Shown here piece after piece: positions 47,066 through 57,451 of a stretch of DNA of 64,000 nt. The translations under genes and the position numbers were made by a program. How positions within the stretch are numbered: position 1 is the stretch's first letter; the number at the start of each line of letters is the position of its first letter. Location: contig NC_088943.1 of assembly GCF_033473495.1 (NCBI RefSeq), positions 1,158,001-1,222,000 of the forward strand. The letters run 5' to 3'. The notes below the pieces were generated by a model that was given only the letters and a program-made list of their open reading frames with translations, had not been told where the DNA came from and searched no databases. Origin of the DNA: Cercospora beticola (lineage: Eukaryota > Ascomycota > Dothideomycetes > Mycosphaerellales > Mycosphaerellaceae).

Positions 47066-48505
47066 ATGGCTGCAAGCACAGAGGCGCAGAAGCAGGTCAA
47101 GATCAGACTGTCTGCCAAAGATGACTCCATCGCCCTCCCACAAGAGGTTGGTGACCTGGTTATCAGCACTGGTTAGTACAATCGCGATCTAGTGAGATGT
47201 ATCATGCTAAGTCCAATTCCAGAGGTCAAGCGATACCAGCTCTCAACACTCGTGAACAAGCTTCTGGAAACAACACAGCCAACACCGTTCGAATTCCTCA
47301 TAAACGGCCAATATCTGAGGACGACTCTGGACCAATTTTTGACCGAGAATGGCATAAGTGCTGAAACTACACTACACGTCGAATATGTGAAGGCGTTGAG
47401 CCCGCCGCAGTACATTGCCAGCTACGAACACGACGACTGGGTCTCCTCTGTTGATGTACTATCCTCGAGCTCAAATGCAGCAAACTGGGCCAGCGTCACT
47501 GGAAATTTGCAGCCTAGCATAGTCTCTGCCTCATTTGATGGAGCTCTCCGAGTCTGGGATGAATCGCAGGATGTGCTCGCAACCGGTACAGGATGGCATC
47601 GCGGATCGATCCATGTAGCAAAATGGCTCTCTCCATCTCAAATTGTCACAGCAGGCACTGATCGCTCCGTCCGGCTATGGGACTATGCTGCGGGCGCTGG
47701 CGCAGGGAGTGCGAAGCTTTCGCCGAAATTGGAGCTGCTGGGTCACAAAGGCGCGATAGACTCATTGGCAGTTCATGCTCCTTCCTCGCGTATTCTCACT
47801 GCTTCCGCTGATAACAGAATCGGCTTCTGGAGCTCCAAGAAGTCAGAAGGCACAAGCTACGAACCACCTGCGGCCCCTTCCTCCAAGCGACGAAAACTTT
47901 CCGGACCTGCTATCTCTACTCCTCAACGAGGCGCTCTGTCCTATCTAGAGGGTCACACGCAGCATGTCAAAGATGTCGTTTTCGACAGCCATGATCACAC
48001 TGTCGCGTATTCGGCCTCAATAGACCACAGCGTCAAGACCTGGGATCTCACGACTTCGACATTCGTCAACACGCGATCCACGAACCAGGCGCTACTTTCC
48101 GTCTGTCACTTGCCAGAGCAGACTGGAATCTTGGCGGGAGGTGCGTTAAACCGGATAGATCTCATCGATCTCAGAGCCAGCGCCAGCAAAGTAGCAGTCC
48201 TCTCTTGCCGAGGGCATAAGAATTGGGTCAGGAGTCTTTCGCTCGATCCCGAGAGTCCTTTCCGTTTTGTGTCCGGTTCCGATGATAGCACATGCCGAAT
48301 TTGGGATTTGCGATCGACAAGTCAAGAAGCTGCCGGCGGGACGGTGGCGAAGCCGGTGTATACGATTGATAGAGAATCGGAGAAGGGGAAGAAGGTGGAA
48401 CAAGGGTCAGAATCGAGCGTGTATTCCGTGTCGTGGAACAAGGAGATCGGCATTGTGGCGGGAGGCATGGATAAAATGTTGCAAATCAATAGAGCTCCAT
48501 CATAG
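47066..48505 (+). CDS. YTM1: Ytm1/WDR12, WD40 ribosome-biogenesis factor
   Basis: Model join(47066..47171, 47223..48505), 462 aa; the 51-bp intron (GTTAGT donor, GCTAAG branch, CCAG acceptor) joins in phase. Ytm1 binds Erb1 and Nop7 and is pulled off pre-60S particles by the AAA protein Rea1 in the nucleolus. The N-terminal NLE domain (about residues 11-90: VKIRLSAKDDSIALPQ, TTLHVEYVKAL) is the MIDAS-binding element for Rea1. A seven-bladed WD40 propeller follows with repeats ending in RVWDE, RLWDY, GFWSS, KTWDL and RIWDL. The insert SSKRRKLSGPAIS is the usual basic linker. Length and architecture match fungal Ytm1. Confidence 0.95.
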
Positions 48506-48809
48506 ACGAGCGAGGGTAATAGCGCGAATGAGAAAGTGCTGCGATGGGCTTTCTTGATCTTTTCACATCTCGTCTTTGACTGCCCACAATGCTTCACTTC
48601 CGGTCAACCAACCATGATCTGCGTGATCACCCTGACCAAAACACATCCACACTGTAGTGTGTTTGAGGCAGAGACCCCACAAGCACAAGCGGTGGCTTTG
48701 TTGTGGCTCCGTGGCTTTAAGCGACCCCGCGAAGTTGTCCCACGTCCCTCCATCGTCAACTTTTTTTCGGGCGAGTCAACAAACAGCATCTCCGCATCCC
48801 AATCGCACA
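48506..48809. other. Intergenic, promoter of the purine gene
   Basis: 304 bp; no coding signal. Presumed YTM1 terminator and ADE16/17 promoter, by position. Confidence 0.5.
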
Positions 48810-50707
48810 ATGGCGTCCGAAACACCTCAGAAAATTGGTCAGTCCTTTTGTGCCTCAATATAAAGCCCATGGCTGACTCTCTTTAGCCATTCTGTCGGTC
48901 TACGACAAGACCGGCTTGCTGGATCTCGCCAAAGGTCTTGTCAAGCAGAACATCCGCCTGCTGGCCTCAGGCGGCACCGCAAAGCTGATTCGCGAGGGAG
49001 GCTTCCCTGTCGAGTAGGAAAGCACTTGAGCAGCACCTATATCAATATCGCTGACCACTGCGCAGAGATGTCTCAGCAATCACAAAGGCACCTGAGATGC
49101 TCTCGGGGAGAGTCAAGACCCTTCACCCAGCGGTGCACGCCGGTATCTTGGCTCGCGATCTTGCCTCGGACGAGAAGGATCTCGCAGAGCAGAACATCAA
49201 CAAAGTCGATTATGTGATTTGCAACTTGTACCCTTTCAAGGATACTGTGGCAAAGATCAACGTAACCATTCCGGAGGCAGTCGAGGAGATCGATATCGGC
49301 GGCGTCACGCTCATCCGAGCAGCTGCAAAGAACCACGGCAGGGTTACCATTCTCAGCGACCCCGCCGACTACCATGACTTCCTCCAGGAGCTCGCGAGCG
49401 GAGAGGTGACCGAGAAGTCGCGCCAGCTTTACGCTCTCAAGGCGTTCAACCACACTGCGGACTACGATACCGCCATCTCCGATTTCTTCCGCAAGAAGTA
49501 CGCCGGAGAAGGTCATCAACAACTCACTCTTCGTTATGGCACGAACCCACACCAGAAGCCTGCGTCTGCATTCACGACAGAGTCACCTTTGCCTTTCAAG
49601 GTGCTCTCTGGCTCACCTGGTTACATCAACCTCCTTGATGCACTCAACGCCTGGCCACTTGTCAAGGAGCTCGATGAGGCACTCGGCTACCCTGCAGCTG
49701 CTTCTTTCAAGCACGTCTCTCCCGCTGGTGCAGCCATTGGTGTTCCCCTCAGCGATGTAGAGAAGAAGGTCTACATGGTTGAAGACATCGAAGGCCTTGA
49801 CGCATCTGGGCTCGCACAAGCTTACGCTCGTGCTCGTGGAGCAGACCGTATGTCGAGCTTCGGCGATGTGATTGCCTTGTCACGAGAGGTCGATGTGCCT
49901 ACAGCCAAGATCATTGGGAAGGAAGTCAGCGACGGCGTTATCGCACCAGGCTACCAACCCGAAGCTCTGGAAATCTTGAGCAAGAAGAAGGGCGGCAAGT
50001 ACCTTGTTCTCCAGATGGATCGCACATACGTTCCACCACCACACGAGCAGCGCACACTGTATGGCGTGAACCTCACGCAGCACCGCAACGACGCTCTCAT
50101 TTCGCCGCAGAACACTTTCAACAACATCATTGTGCCTAAAGACTCGAAAGCTCTTCCAGAATCAGCGCTGCGCGACCTCACAGTGGCAACTATTGCATTG
50201 AAGTTCACGCAGTCCAACTCGGTCTGCTACGCATTGAATGGCCAGGTTATCGGTCTCGGTGCTGGACAACAATCACGCATCCACTGCACACGTCTAGCCG
50301 GTGACAAGGCCGACAACTGGTGGATGCGCTTCCACGAGCGCGTTCTCGCAATCAAGTGGAAGAAGGGCACCAAGCGTGCTGACAAGTCCAATGCCATCGA
50401 CTTGTTGACCTCAGGCATCGTGCCAGACAGCGGCATCGAGAGGCAAGAATGGGAGAAGAACTTTGAGGAGGTCCCAACTCCATTCACGCTGGAAGAGCGA
50501 AAGTCATGGCTGAGCAAGCTTAGCGAAGTCGCTGTCAGCAGTGATGCTTTCTTCCCATTCACAGACAATGTCTTCCGCGTGGCCCGCAGTGGTGTCAAGT
50601 ACATCGCAGCCCCAACGGGTAGCCAAAACGACCAGGCTTGCTTTGCGACTGCCGAGCAATTGGACATCACCTTTGTCGAGCAGCATGTCAGACTGTTCCA
50701 CCACTAG
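48810..50707 (+). CDS. ADE17: Bifunctional AICAR transformylase / IMP cyclohydrolase (ATIC, Ade16/17)
   Basis: Model join(48810..48837, 48887..49013, 49066..50707), 598 aa; the first exon has 28 nt, and the second intron has a GTAGGA donor and a CTGAC branch. It catalyses the last two steps of de novo purine synthesis, AICAR to FAICAR to IMP, in the cytosol. The N-terminal MGS-like cyclohydrolase domain carries [15 protein letters not shown] and [15 protein letters not shown]. The C-terminal transformylase domain has [12 protein letters not shown], the catalytic Lys-His of SFKHVSPAG, and DRMSSFGD and [21 protein letters not shown]. The ending [10 protein letters not shown] is the family C-terminus. 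Yeast has two paralogues; one copy is seen here. Confidence 0.97.
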
Positions 50708-51095
50708 AAGGTGTCAGGGATACTGAATAGATGATGAAGGACACGTGGAACTTGAACATGAGTGTTTATAGCAAGACATGCTTTGAGATACCAACTTTGA
50801 GTGCATTCGATAGATGAGGTAAACGAAAAGTCGCTCGATAGTCGCATTGAAGTTCACTCGCTGCTGCATTGACTTGTCATTCCGATGACCAAAATACGTT
50901 CGAAAACCATTGTGCCTAGAAAGTGCCAGACTTGCCGTATGCGTGACATTTCGACGCTTGATATTGTTCCTGCATTGGCGTTTGTTCACTCGTGCCCCAC
51001 ACTCCCCACCTCACAACCTTCAAAAGCCAAACACCACCCACTTCACTTCCACCACAACAACTCCACTTCTCGCTCAACATCCACAACACACAACC
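50708..51095. other. Intergenic, promoter of RAM2
   Basis: From about 51000 the plus strand turns C/A-rich (ACACTCCCCACCTCACAACC...) and continues into the coding region. No other feature. Confidence 0.5.
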
Positions 51096-52067
51096 ATGGA
51101 GAAAGGCAAATACTCCTCCAGCCCCGAATGGGCCGACATAACCCCCCTCCCCACCGACGAAGGCGGCCCCAATCCCCTCGCCGCAATCGCCTACCCCGAA
51201 GAATACGGCGAACTAATGTCCTACCTCCGCGCCATCATGGCCGCAACCGAACACTCCCCTCGAGTCCTCACCTTGACCGAAGACCTCATCTCCTTAAACC
51301 CAGCCCACTACACAGTCTGGCTCTACCGCGCCAAAACGCTCTTCGTCCTCAACTACGACCTCCGCAAAGAACTCGCCTGGCTCAACGAAACCGCCCTCGC
51401 GCATCAGAAAAACTACCAAATCTGGCATCATCGTAACCTCATCGTTGATAAGTTAGACGATGTCACTGGGGAGCAAGATTTTGTAGAACAAATGTTCGAA
51501 GCTGATGGGAAGAATTATCATGTTTGGAGTTATAGACAATGGCTCGTGAGGAGGTTTAATCTATGGGAGGGGAAAGGGGAATTGGAGTTCACAGAGAGGA
51601 TGCTGAGCAAAGATATCAGAAACAACAGTGCGTGGAATCATAGATGGTATGTCATCAATGGACGGGAAACCGAAGGTGTTCAAGGAATCACGGATCCGGA
51701 AATCCGAGCGAGGGAAATTCAATTCGCGCAAGAAGCTATTGCGAAGGCGCCGCAGAATCAGAGTCCGTGGAATTATTTGAGGGGGATTGTGAGGAGGAGT
51801 GGGATGGAGATTGGGGAGTTGAAGGGTTTTGCGGAAGAGTATGCGGATTTGAACAAGGCGGAGGGAGTGAGGAGCTCGCATGCTTTGGATTTGTTGGCGG
51901 ATATTTTGGCAGGGGAGAAGGAGGTTGATGGGAAGGTTAAGGCGAAGGAGGCGTTGGATTTGTTGGCGACGAGGTATGATCCAATTCGGAAGAATTATTG
52001 GGAGTACAGGAAGAGTCTTTTGGGATTGCCGGAGGCTTCTGCGGCTGGTGTTGCTGCTGCTGCTTGA
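51096..52067 (+). CDS. RAM2: Protein farnesyltransferase / geranylgeranyltransferase I alpha subunit (Ram2)
   Basis: Single-exon 323-aa protein starting at the ATG in CACAACCATGG (51096); the longer upstream frame is leader sequence. Ram2 is the alpha subunit shared by farnesyltransferase (with Ram1) and GGTase I (with Cdc43), which lipidate CaaX proteins including a-type pheromone, Ras and Rho. Five PPTA repeats with Trp-x-x-Arg/Tyr cores are visible: YTVWLYRAKTL, YQIWHHRNLI, YHVWSYRQWL, NSAWNHRWYV and QSPWNYLRGI. The C-terminus (YDPIRKNYWEYRKSLL) is conserved, then Ala-rich. Synonymous positions change from C/A to G/T at about 51440, halfway along the gene, with no change in protein quality. 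Confidence 0.95.
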   Translation: MEKGKYSSSPEWADITPLPTDEGGPNPLAAIAYPEEYGELMSYLRAIMAATEHSPRVLTLTEDLISLNPAHYTVWLYRAKTLFVLNYDLRKELAWLNETALAHQKNYQIWHHRNLIVDKLDDVTGEQDFVEQMFEADGKNYHVWSYRQWLVRRFNLWEGKGELEFTERMLSKDIRNNSAWNHRWYVINGRETEGVQGITDPEIRAREIQFAQEAIAKAPQNQSPWNYLRGIVRRSGMEIGELKGFAEEYADLNKAEGVRSSHALDLLADILAGEKEVDGKVKAKEALDLLATRYDPIRKNYWEYRKSLLGLPEASAAGVAAAA

Positions 52068-52599
52068 GGGATGAGATGGACATGCGAGGCAAAGCATTTC
52101 GGGAATGTGGGAAAATGGCGCATGAGGAAAAGATACCCCATGGTTTTTCGGGTTTGTAATATGATAAATGCTATTCGTGCTTGTTCTTCGCCTCGGTCAT
52201 CTCATAAATGTCTATGCAATCTCATCAACTTTCAATGTGAGCATTGAGTGCCTAGTCTGAAGTCGTGATCACTTTCCTGGAGACCTCACGAAAGCTCGAA
52301 GGACAATGCGGACCCGCTGCAAGGGGAGTGCAGATGCGACAGCGCATAGAGCGATGGAAAATGAATAGAAGAGATTGAGGGCGAAGGTTCAGGAAGGGCA
52401 TTGTTCTGATTGCATGAACAAAGCTACCACGTCCCGCTGTACAATATTCTAGCCTCACTCAGATAGAGCCGACTCGCGCAAGATACTGCGCATCTGTATA
52501 TGTAAAACGAAATATCAAAAGACCCTCAGTACGCTGAAGGTAGATCAGTTACATCCAAAGCTGATCATAATTGTTTTGTCGTGCATGCCGCGAAAGCAT
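52068..52599. other. Intergenic, tail-to-tail between RAM2 and the pheromone-like precursor
   Basis: 532 bp holding the two 3' flanks; a TAAAAC/ATATCAAAAG-type A-rich stretch near 52500-52520 may belong to the precursor's 3' end. Nothing else seen. Confidence 0.5.
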
Positions 52600-53712
52600 T
52601 TACAGACGTGCAACGGCATCGTCAAGAGCAGCCTCAAGCTCATCGAGCTGAGCCTCAATGCCCTCCTCGTGCTCGGCGCGCTTGTACTCGCCCTCGAAGT
52701 CTTCGACACCACGCTTGTACTGCTCCTCCTCGACGTCACGCTTGATCTCCTGGAAGGCATCACGGGCCTTGATGAGGGCAGCGCACTCACCACCCTCGCT
52801 GTGGCAAAGGTCGGAGAGGTACTCTGGGTCCCACTCGTTGATGGCGTTGACAACGTCGGTGACCTGCTCGTCAGCCTCGTCGGAGTAGACTGGGTTGCGC
52901 TTAACCATGGCGCAGTTGGAGCCGGCAACACCGCAGAAGCCGAAGCGTGGGCGGGCGACCTGGATCTTCTTGGCATCAGCCTCAGCGTCACGCTTGCAGT
53001 TGGAGCCAGCAACACCGCAGAAACCGAATCGTGGGCGGGCGACCTGGATCTTCTTTGGGTCGGCCTCAGCCTCGGCCTCACGGGCGACGATCTCGTCGTA
53101 GCTGCGCTCGGCGAGCTCACCGACAGCCTCGAGGGAGCGGCGGGCCTTGTGGCAGTTGGAGCCAGCGACACCACAGAAACCGAATCGTGGGCGGGCGACC
53201 TGGATCTTCTTGGCGTCACGCTTGCAGTTGGAGCCAGCGACACCGCAGAAGCCGAAGCGTGGGCGAGCGACCTGGATCTTCTTTGGGTCGGCCTCAGCGA
53301 AAGCATCGGCGATGGCCTCAGCGGATCGCTTCATGCGGTGGCAGTTGGAGCCAGCGACACCACAGAAACCGAATCGTGGGCGGGCGACCTGGATCTTCTT
53401 GGCATCACGCTTGCAGTTGGATCCTGCGACACCGCAGAAACCGAATCGTGGGCGTGCGACCTGGATCTTCTTGGCCTCAGCCTCAGCGTCGGCCTCACGC
53501 TTGCAGTTGGAGCCTGCGACACCGCAGAAACCAAATCGTGGGCGGGCGACCTGGATCTTCTTTGCGTCAGCCTCCCGCTCCACGATGATCAATGGCTTGC
53601 CCTGCCATTTTGGCTTCGATGGGACCGATACCTTCTTGGCCTCTGGCTCGGCGACAGCGATGGCGCTGACAGCGCTTGCGAGAAGCAGGACGCTGGAGAT
53701 AGCTCCCTTCAT
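52600..53712 (-). CDS. Alpha-pheromone-like multi-copy peptide precursor (7 identical repeats)
   Basis: 370 aa. The signal peptide is MKGAISSVLLLASAVSAIA. Seven identical copies of a 20-residue unit follow (KKIQVARPRFGF, then CGVAGSNC), each flanked by basic processing sites (mostly Lys-Arg). Spacers are mainly X-Ala/X-Pro dipeptides (EADAEAEA, DA, SAEAIADAFAEADP, DAEADA), the usual substrates of Kex2 and Ste13-type peptidases. The Cys-x3-Gly-x2-Cys spacing equals that of known filamentous-ascomycete alpha pheromones, though the sequence differs. Copies 3, 5 and 7 are followed by HRMKR, HKARR and AMVKR instead of KR, predicting slightly extended peptides. A 100-residue C-terminal region contains a further C-x3-G-x2-C element (CHSEGGEC). 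Secreted. The alternative is a Kex2-processed cyclic RiPP precursor, but no tailoring gene is next to it. The antisense frame is a shadow of the repeats. Confidence 0.8.
   Translation of the reverse strand: MKGAISSVLLLASAVSAIAVAEPEAKKVSVPSKPKWQGKPLIIVEREADAKKIQVARPRFGFCGVAGSNCKREADAEAEAKKIQVARPRFGFCGVAGSNCKRDAKKIQVARPRFGFCGVAGSNCHRMKRSAEAIADAFAEADPKKIQVARPRFGFCGVAGSNCKRDAKKIQVARPRFGFCGVAGSNCHKARRSLEAVGELAERSYDEIVAREAEAEADPKKIQVARPRFGFCGVAGSNCKRDAEADAKKIQVARPRFGFCGVAGSNCAMVKRNPVYSDEADEQVTDVVNAINEWDPEYLSDLCHSEGGECAALIKARDAFQEIKRDVEEEQYKRGVEDFEGEYKRAEHEEGIEAQLDELEAALDDAVARL
52912..53562 (-). repeat. Seven 60-bp coding repeats of the pheromone-like precursor
   Basis: Units at 52912-52971, 52996-53055, 53152-53211, 53224-53283, 53341-53400, 53413-53472 and 53503-53562. 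They encode the same 20 residues with only a few synonymous differences (for example GCT/GCC/GCG-type changes and GGATCC in one copy). Spacers of 12-96 bp differ. This points to recent duplication or ongoing conversion between copies under protein-level constraint. Confidence 0.95.
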
Positions 53713-55098
53713 GTTGACTGTTTTTTTCTGTGTGTGGGGTTTGTGTTGGTAGATGTTGGCAGGTAATCCCGTTTAGTCTTAAGACTGTTGACCGTGGTGT
53801 TCAAAGTCGGATCGAGTAACGAATGACTTGTGGGTGGGTAGAGAAGGAAGACGCAAACAGCGGCTTGGATGGCGATTGATATAGTCGATTCAGGTGGCCA
53901 GGAAAGAGTAGTACTTCTCAATAGGGGTGTCAATAGCGCAGTGGTACAAAGGAATACTCAATCAAGACGGCCACTCGAACCGTGCTGCCACCTTTGATCG
54001 GCCCGCAAGATGCTAAAGAGAATGTCTGTCAATAGGAACTTGTCAATAGAGTGGTGGAGATGAGTAGGTCTCGAGCACTGGATGAAACGAGAACAAGGCC
54101 GAGGTGATACCGGACTTGATTCTGATATTTGACACAGATTTGAGGCAAGCATATGTATGCGTCGGATGCCCTCAAGGGGGGTTAAAGCGAATTGCAACTC
54201 AACTGAACTGTGATGCATGGCAAGACCCTGATCATATCTCACCAGAACAGCGTTCGAACAGGCTGTGGTGCTTTGTCCTGGCAGTAGTAGCCACAGTCCT
54301 GGGATCACACCGGTGCGTTGGTCCGCTCTAGCTGTTGGTCAATGGGTTGCTGTGTGAGTGAGTTACAATGAGTTCGGGGTCGTCTTTGCCATGTGGCTGC
54401 CAAAGCATGGCCTGGGTCAGGAGGTGAAGTCCCAAAATGGGTGTCAATAAGATATCGAGTGCGGAGAGACTTCTGCTTGAGCCAGTGCCCTTTGTGCCTT
54501 GCCACAAGCACTCAGCCAGGTGTGTCTTCTTATTCTCCGCATATCGACCACAAGGCAAGCCGTGTATCCGGGTAAGGCTCGACCGCAAGTTGTGCAGCGT
54601 TGTTGTGAATGTCTTGGCATCCGGCAGCGATTGTTTGCTCCATGCAGTGCTTCGCAGCAGCTTGGTGAATGAGCAGCCCCAGGTGAAGACCACAGCGGTG
54701 AGCACACTGATGGCTATGCCGTACGATAACTCCATCATCTACTGCTCCTCAGATGCCCCGGTCGGGAGCTGGAGACTGGAGTACGCGAGCATCGCCAACT
54801 GCTGTGGGGTCGCTTGTGGTCAGCCACGTCGTGTGCATCAGTGCGCTGCTCATGGCTCGAATGAATCATGTAGACGCGTCGACATGGTGATGATAATAGA
54901 CGTCGGTGAAGTTGCTCGGAGGAGGAGTCTTGGATGGTGAGGTTCCGTGGAAGTTCACGGGTTGGCAATTGAGGGACTAACCAGGCTTGGCCATGCATCC
55001 GAGCTCGGGAAGGCTCGACGGCTTGTGATGGAAGTCAAACCACCAAAGCTTTCTGCTGTCCTCGCACCTCTGCACCAGTCCGCCCACTCGCCGCAATC
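53713..55098. other. 1.4-kb intergenic, upstream of both the precursor and IDH1
   Basis: Divergent upstream regions. A 136-codon minus frame at 54328-54738 starts with a hydrophobic stretch, but its remainder is unstructured and it has no supporting homology, so it is not called. Nothing else recognised. Confidence 0.5.
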
Positions 55099-56442
55099 AT
55101 GTTCTCCCGACACGCCGTTCAGGTGAGCGCGATCCTGACTACCAAGCCATACTGTGAACACTGCTGACCACACACCGCGCGCAGGCCCTCCGCAGCAATG
55201 CGCTCTCGGCACAATGCCCGTCTGTCGCCGCACGATGTACGCGAACCTCGTCCAATACCACCGATACGCAAGACAATGCATAGTCTGACAGCATACAACA
55301 GCATACGCGACCATCTCCTCGGACATCTTCAAGCCCACCAAGTTCGGGGGCAAATACACGGTCACCTTGATCCCAGGTATGCGCCAGCAAAAGCAAGCGT
55401 CAAAGCTCTGATGGCGCCGAAGTGGAAGTGGAGCTAAATGTCTTGTGTGACAGGTGATGGTATCGGCGCCGAAGTGTCCGAGTCGGTCAAGACCATCTTC
55501 AAGGCAGACAATGTGCCCGTCGAGTGGGAGCAGGTCGACGTGTCTGGCATGGAGACCGGCGGCAAGCACTCCGAGGAGCTGTTCCGCGAGTCCATCGCTT
55601 CCCTCAAGCGCAACAAGTTGGGTCTGAAAGGTATCCTCCACACACCCGTCACGAGATCCGGCCACCAGTCCTTCAACGTTGCTCTCCGACAAGAGCTCGA
55701 TATTTACGCCTCCATCGTCCTCATCAAGAACATCCCCGGCTACGAGACACGGCACAAGAACGTCGATCTGTGCATCATCCGTGAAAACACCGAGGGAGAG
55801 TACTCTGGTCTGGAGCACCAATCCGTGCCAGGTGTCGTCGAGTCCCTCAAGATCATCACCCGTGCCAAGTCAGAGCGCATCGCAAAGTTCGCTTTCTCCT
55901 TCGCGCTCGCCAACAACCGCCGCAAGGTCACTTGCATCCACAAGGCCAACATCATGAAGCTGGCCGATGGTCTCTTCCGCAACACTGTCCGCAAGGTCGG
56001 CGAGGAGTACCCTACCATTGAGACCAACGACATGATCGTCGACAACGCCTCCATGCAATGTGTCTCCAAGCCTCAACAATTCGACGTCATGGTCATGCCT
56101 AACCTGTACGGAGGTATTCTCTCCAACATTGGTGCCGGCTTGGTCGGTGGCCCGGGTATCGTTCCAGGTTGCAACATGGGTCGTGAGGTTGCCGTCTTCG
56201 AGCCAGGTTGCCGTCACGTCGGTCTTGATATCAAGGGCAAGGACCAGGCCAACCCAACCGCACTTATCCTGTCCGGAAGCATGATGCTGCGACATCTTGG
56301 CTTGGACGACCACGCCAACAGAATCTCCAAGGCCGTCTACGATGTGATCGCTGAGGGCAAGACACGAACACGCGACATGGGTGGTGAGGCTACGACACAC
56401 CAATTCACGAGGGCTATTTTGGACCACATGGAGGCGCAATAG
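55099..56442 (+). CDS. IDH1: NAD-dependent isocitrate dehydrogenase subunit 1 (mitochondrial)
   Basis: Model join(55099..55122, 55185..55236, 55302..55376, 55454..56442), 379 aa. Four exons, the first of 24 nt; all junctions keep frame, and the third exon start gives the familiar ARSYATISSDIF presequence junction. Idh1/Idh2 form the mitochondrial enzyme that oxidises isocitrate to 2-oxoglutarate in the TCA cycle; Idh1 is the regulatory (AMP-binding) type subunit. An Arg/Ser-rich mitochondrial presequence is present. Core motifs: TLIPGDGIG, IRENTEGEYSGLEH, HKANIMKLADG, NLYGGILSNIGAGLVGGPG and NMGREVAVFEPGCRHVG. The last motif has the Idh1-type sequence rather than the Idh2 one. Confidence 0.95.
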
Positions 56443-56612
56443 ATCTACTTACGACAGTAGAGTTAGGCAAAGGGACAGCACTGCATGGCGTAGCTAGCAT
56501 TTCTTGCGTTTTGTGTTCTGATACCTGTGCGTAGATCATGTACATTGGACAAACAACGTTGAATGACCAAGTCTTGGCCTGTTTACCCGCATACTCTTCT
56601 CAACTCGTCATC

Positions 56613-57451
56613 TTACAGCATACTCCTATACCTCCCATCCTCCGCATTGACCTCCACCCCCAGATGATCCAAAACCTGTCCCACATGATCGACGCCCCAA
56701 AACCTCTCCTTCTCCCCCTTCCCATTCGTTGCAACCCACCACGGCAAACCAAAACACCCCTCCTGAAAAGCCTCATCACTATTCTTCTTCAACGTAGCCT
56801 TAGCCTCCTCACTCTTAATCCCCTGCAAAATCTCCTTCACTTCCTCCTCCCCGAAAGCCTTCCCCAAAATCTGCTCCAAATTCTTCAAATCCGAAATCGG
56901 ACTCACACATTTAACCCAAAAAGCCTCATAAAGCACATCCAAAGCTTTGATCAATTCTGTTTGCGATTTCTGAGAGTAGAGGTAACATAATGCGCGTTGG
57001 GCGTTTACGGTTGATTGAGGAAACGGGTTCGGGGTGGAAGAGGAGATTGGGATGCGGAGCATAGAAGCTGTACGAGTTCGTTCGAGGTTGATCCAGTCTT
57101 TTTTGTTGGTTATGTTCAAGGGTGGTTGGTTGTTGCAGGCTGCCATTACGCCGCCGAGGAGGATGGGGATGTAGGTTATTTGGATGGAGGAGGAGGTGAA
57201 GGCGGGGGAGTTCTGTGGTGGGAAGGGATCATGTTAGTTGGTCGAGGTGCGGTTTGTGAAGGTTGATTATGTGTTCGCTGAGGTGAGGCATTGTGTCTGG
57301 GTGTGTGCTGGATAGCATTGTCGCGGAGTTGAGTGCGATGGAAGCTGGCTCGACTTACCCTAGTCAGCCAATATGCCATGTAGGCAAATGGACTAATGAG
57401 GTCCACGTATAAGGTGAGCTTGCCATTGCCGGATCCGTGCGATTGCGCCAT
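56613..57451 (-). CDS. DsbA-like thioredoxin-fold protein, GST-kappa / HCCA isomerase type
   Basis: Model complement(join(56613..57212, 57359..57451)), 230 aa; the 146-bp intron has a GTAAGT donor and a CACAG acceptor, phase 0. The start LTLYVDLISPFAYMAYW is the DsbA-fold beta-alpha with the Ser-Pro-Phe site used by GST-kappa and 2-hydroxychromene-2-carboxylate isomerases to bind glutathione. ITYIPILLGGVM follows, then a helical insert and the cis-Pro region CFGLPWWVATNGKGEKERFWGVDHV. It probably acts as a glutathione-dependent oxidoreductase or isomerase, perhaps mitochondrial or peroxisomal; the substrate is unknown. Composition switches inside the gene (C/A to G/T) near 56960. Confidence 0.85.

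Noticed and set aside
46643..47143. Upstream extension of the INSIG reading frame
   Set aside because: Would run across the divergent YTM1 start; the extra residues are Arg/Ser/Cys-rich and unlike INSIG proteins.
52576..53766. 396-codon plus-strand frame across the pheromone-like gene
   Set aside because: A mirror of the repetitive minus-strand gene; the regular Leu/Gly/Ala pattern is the antisense of the 60-bp repeats.
54328..54738. 136-codon minus frame with a hydrophobic start
   Set aside because: Could mimic a membrane protein, but the rest is unstructured, there is no intron-exon logic and no recognised relative.
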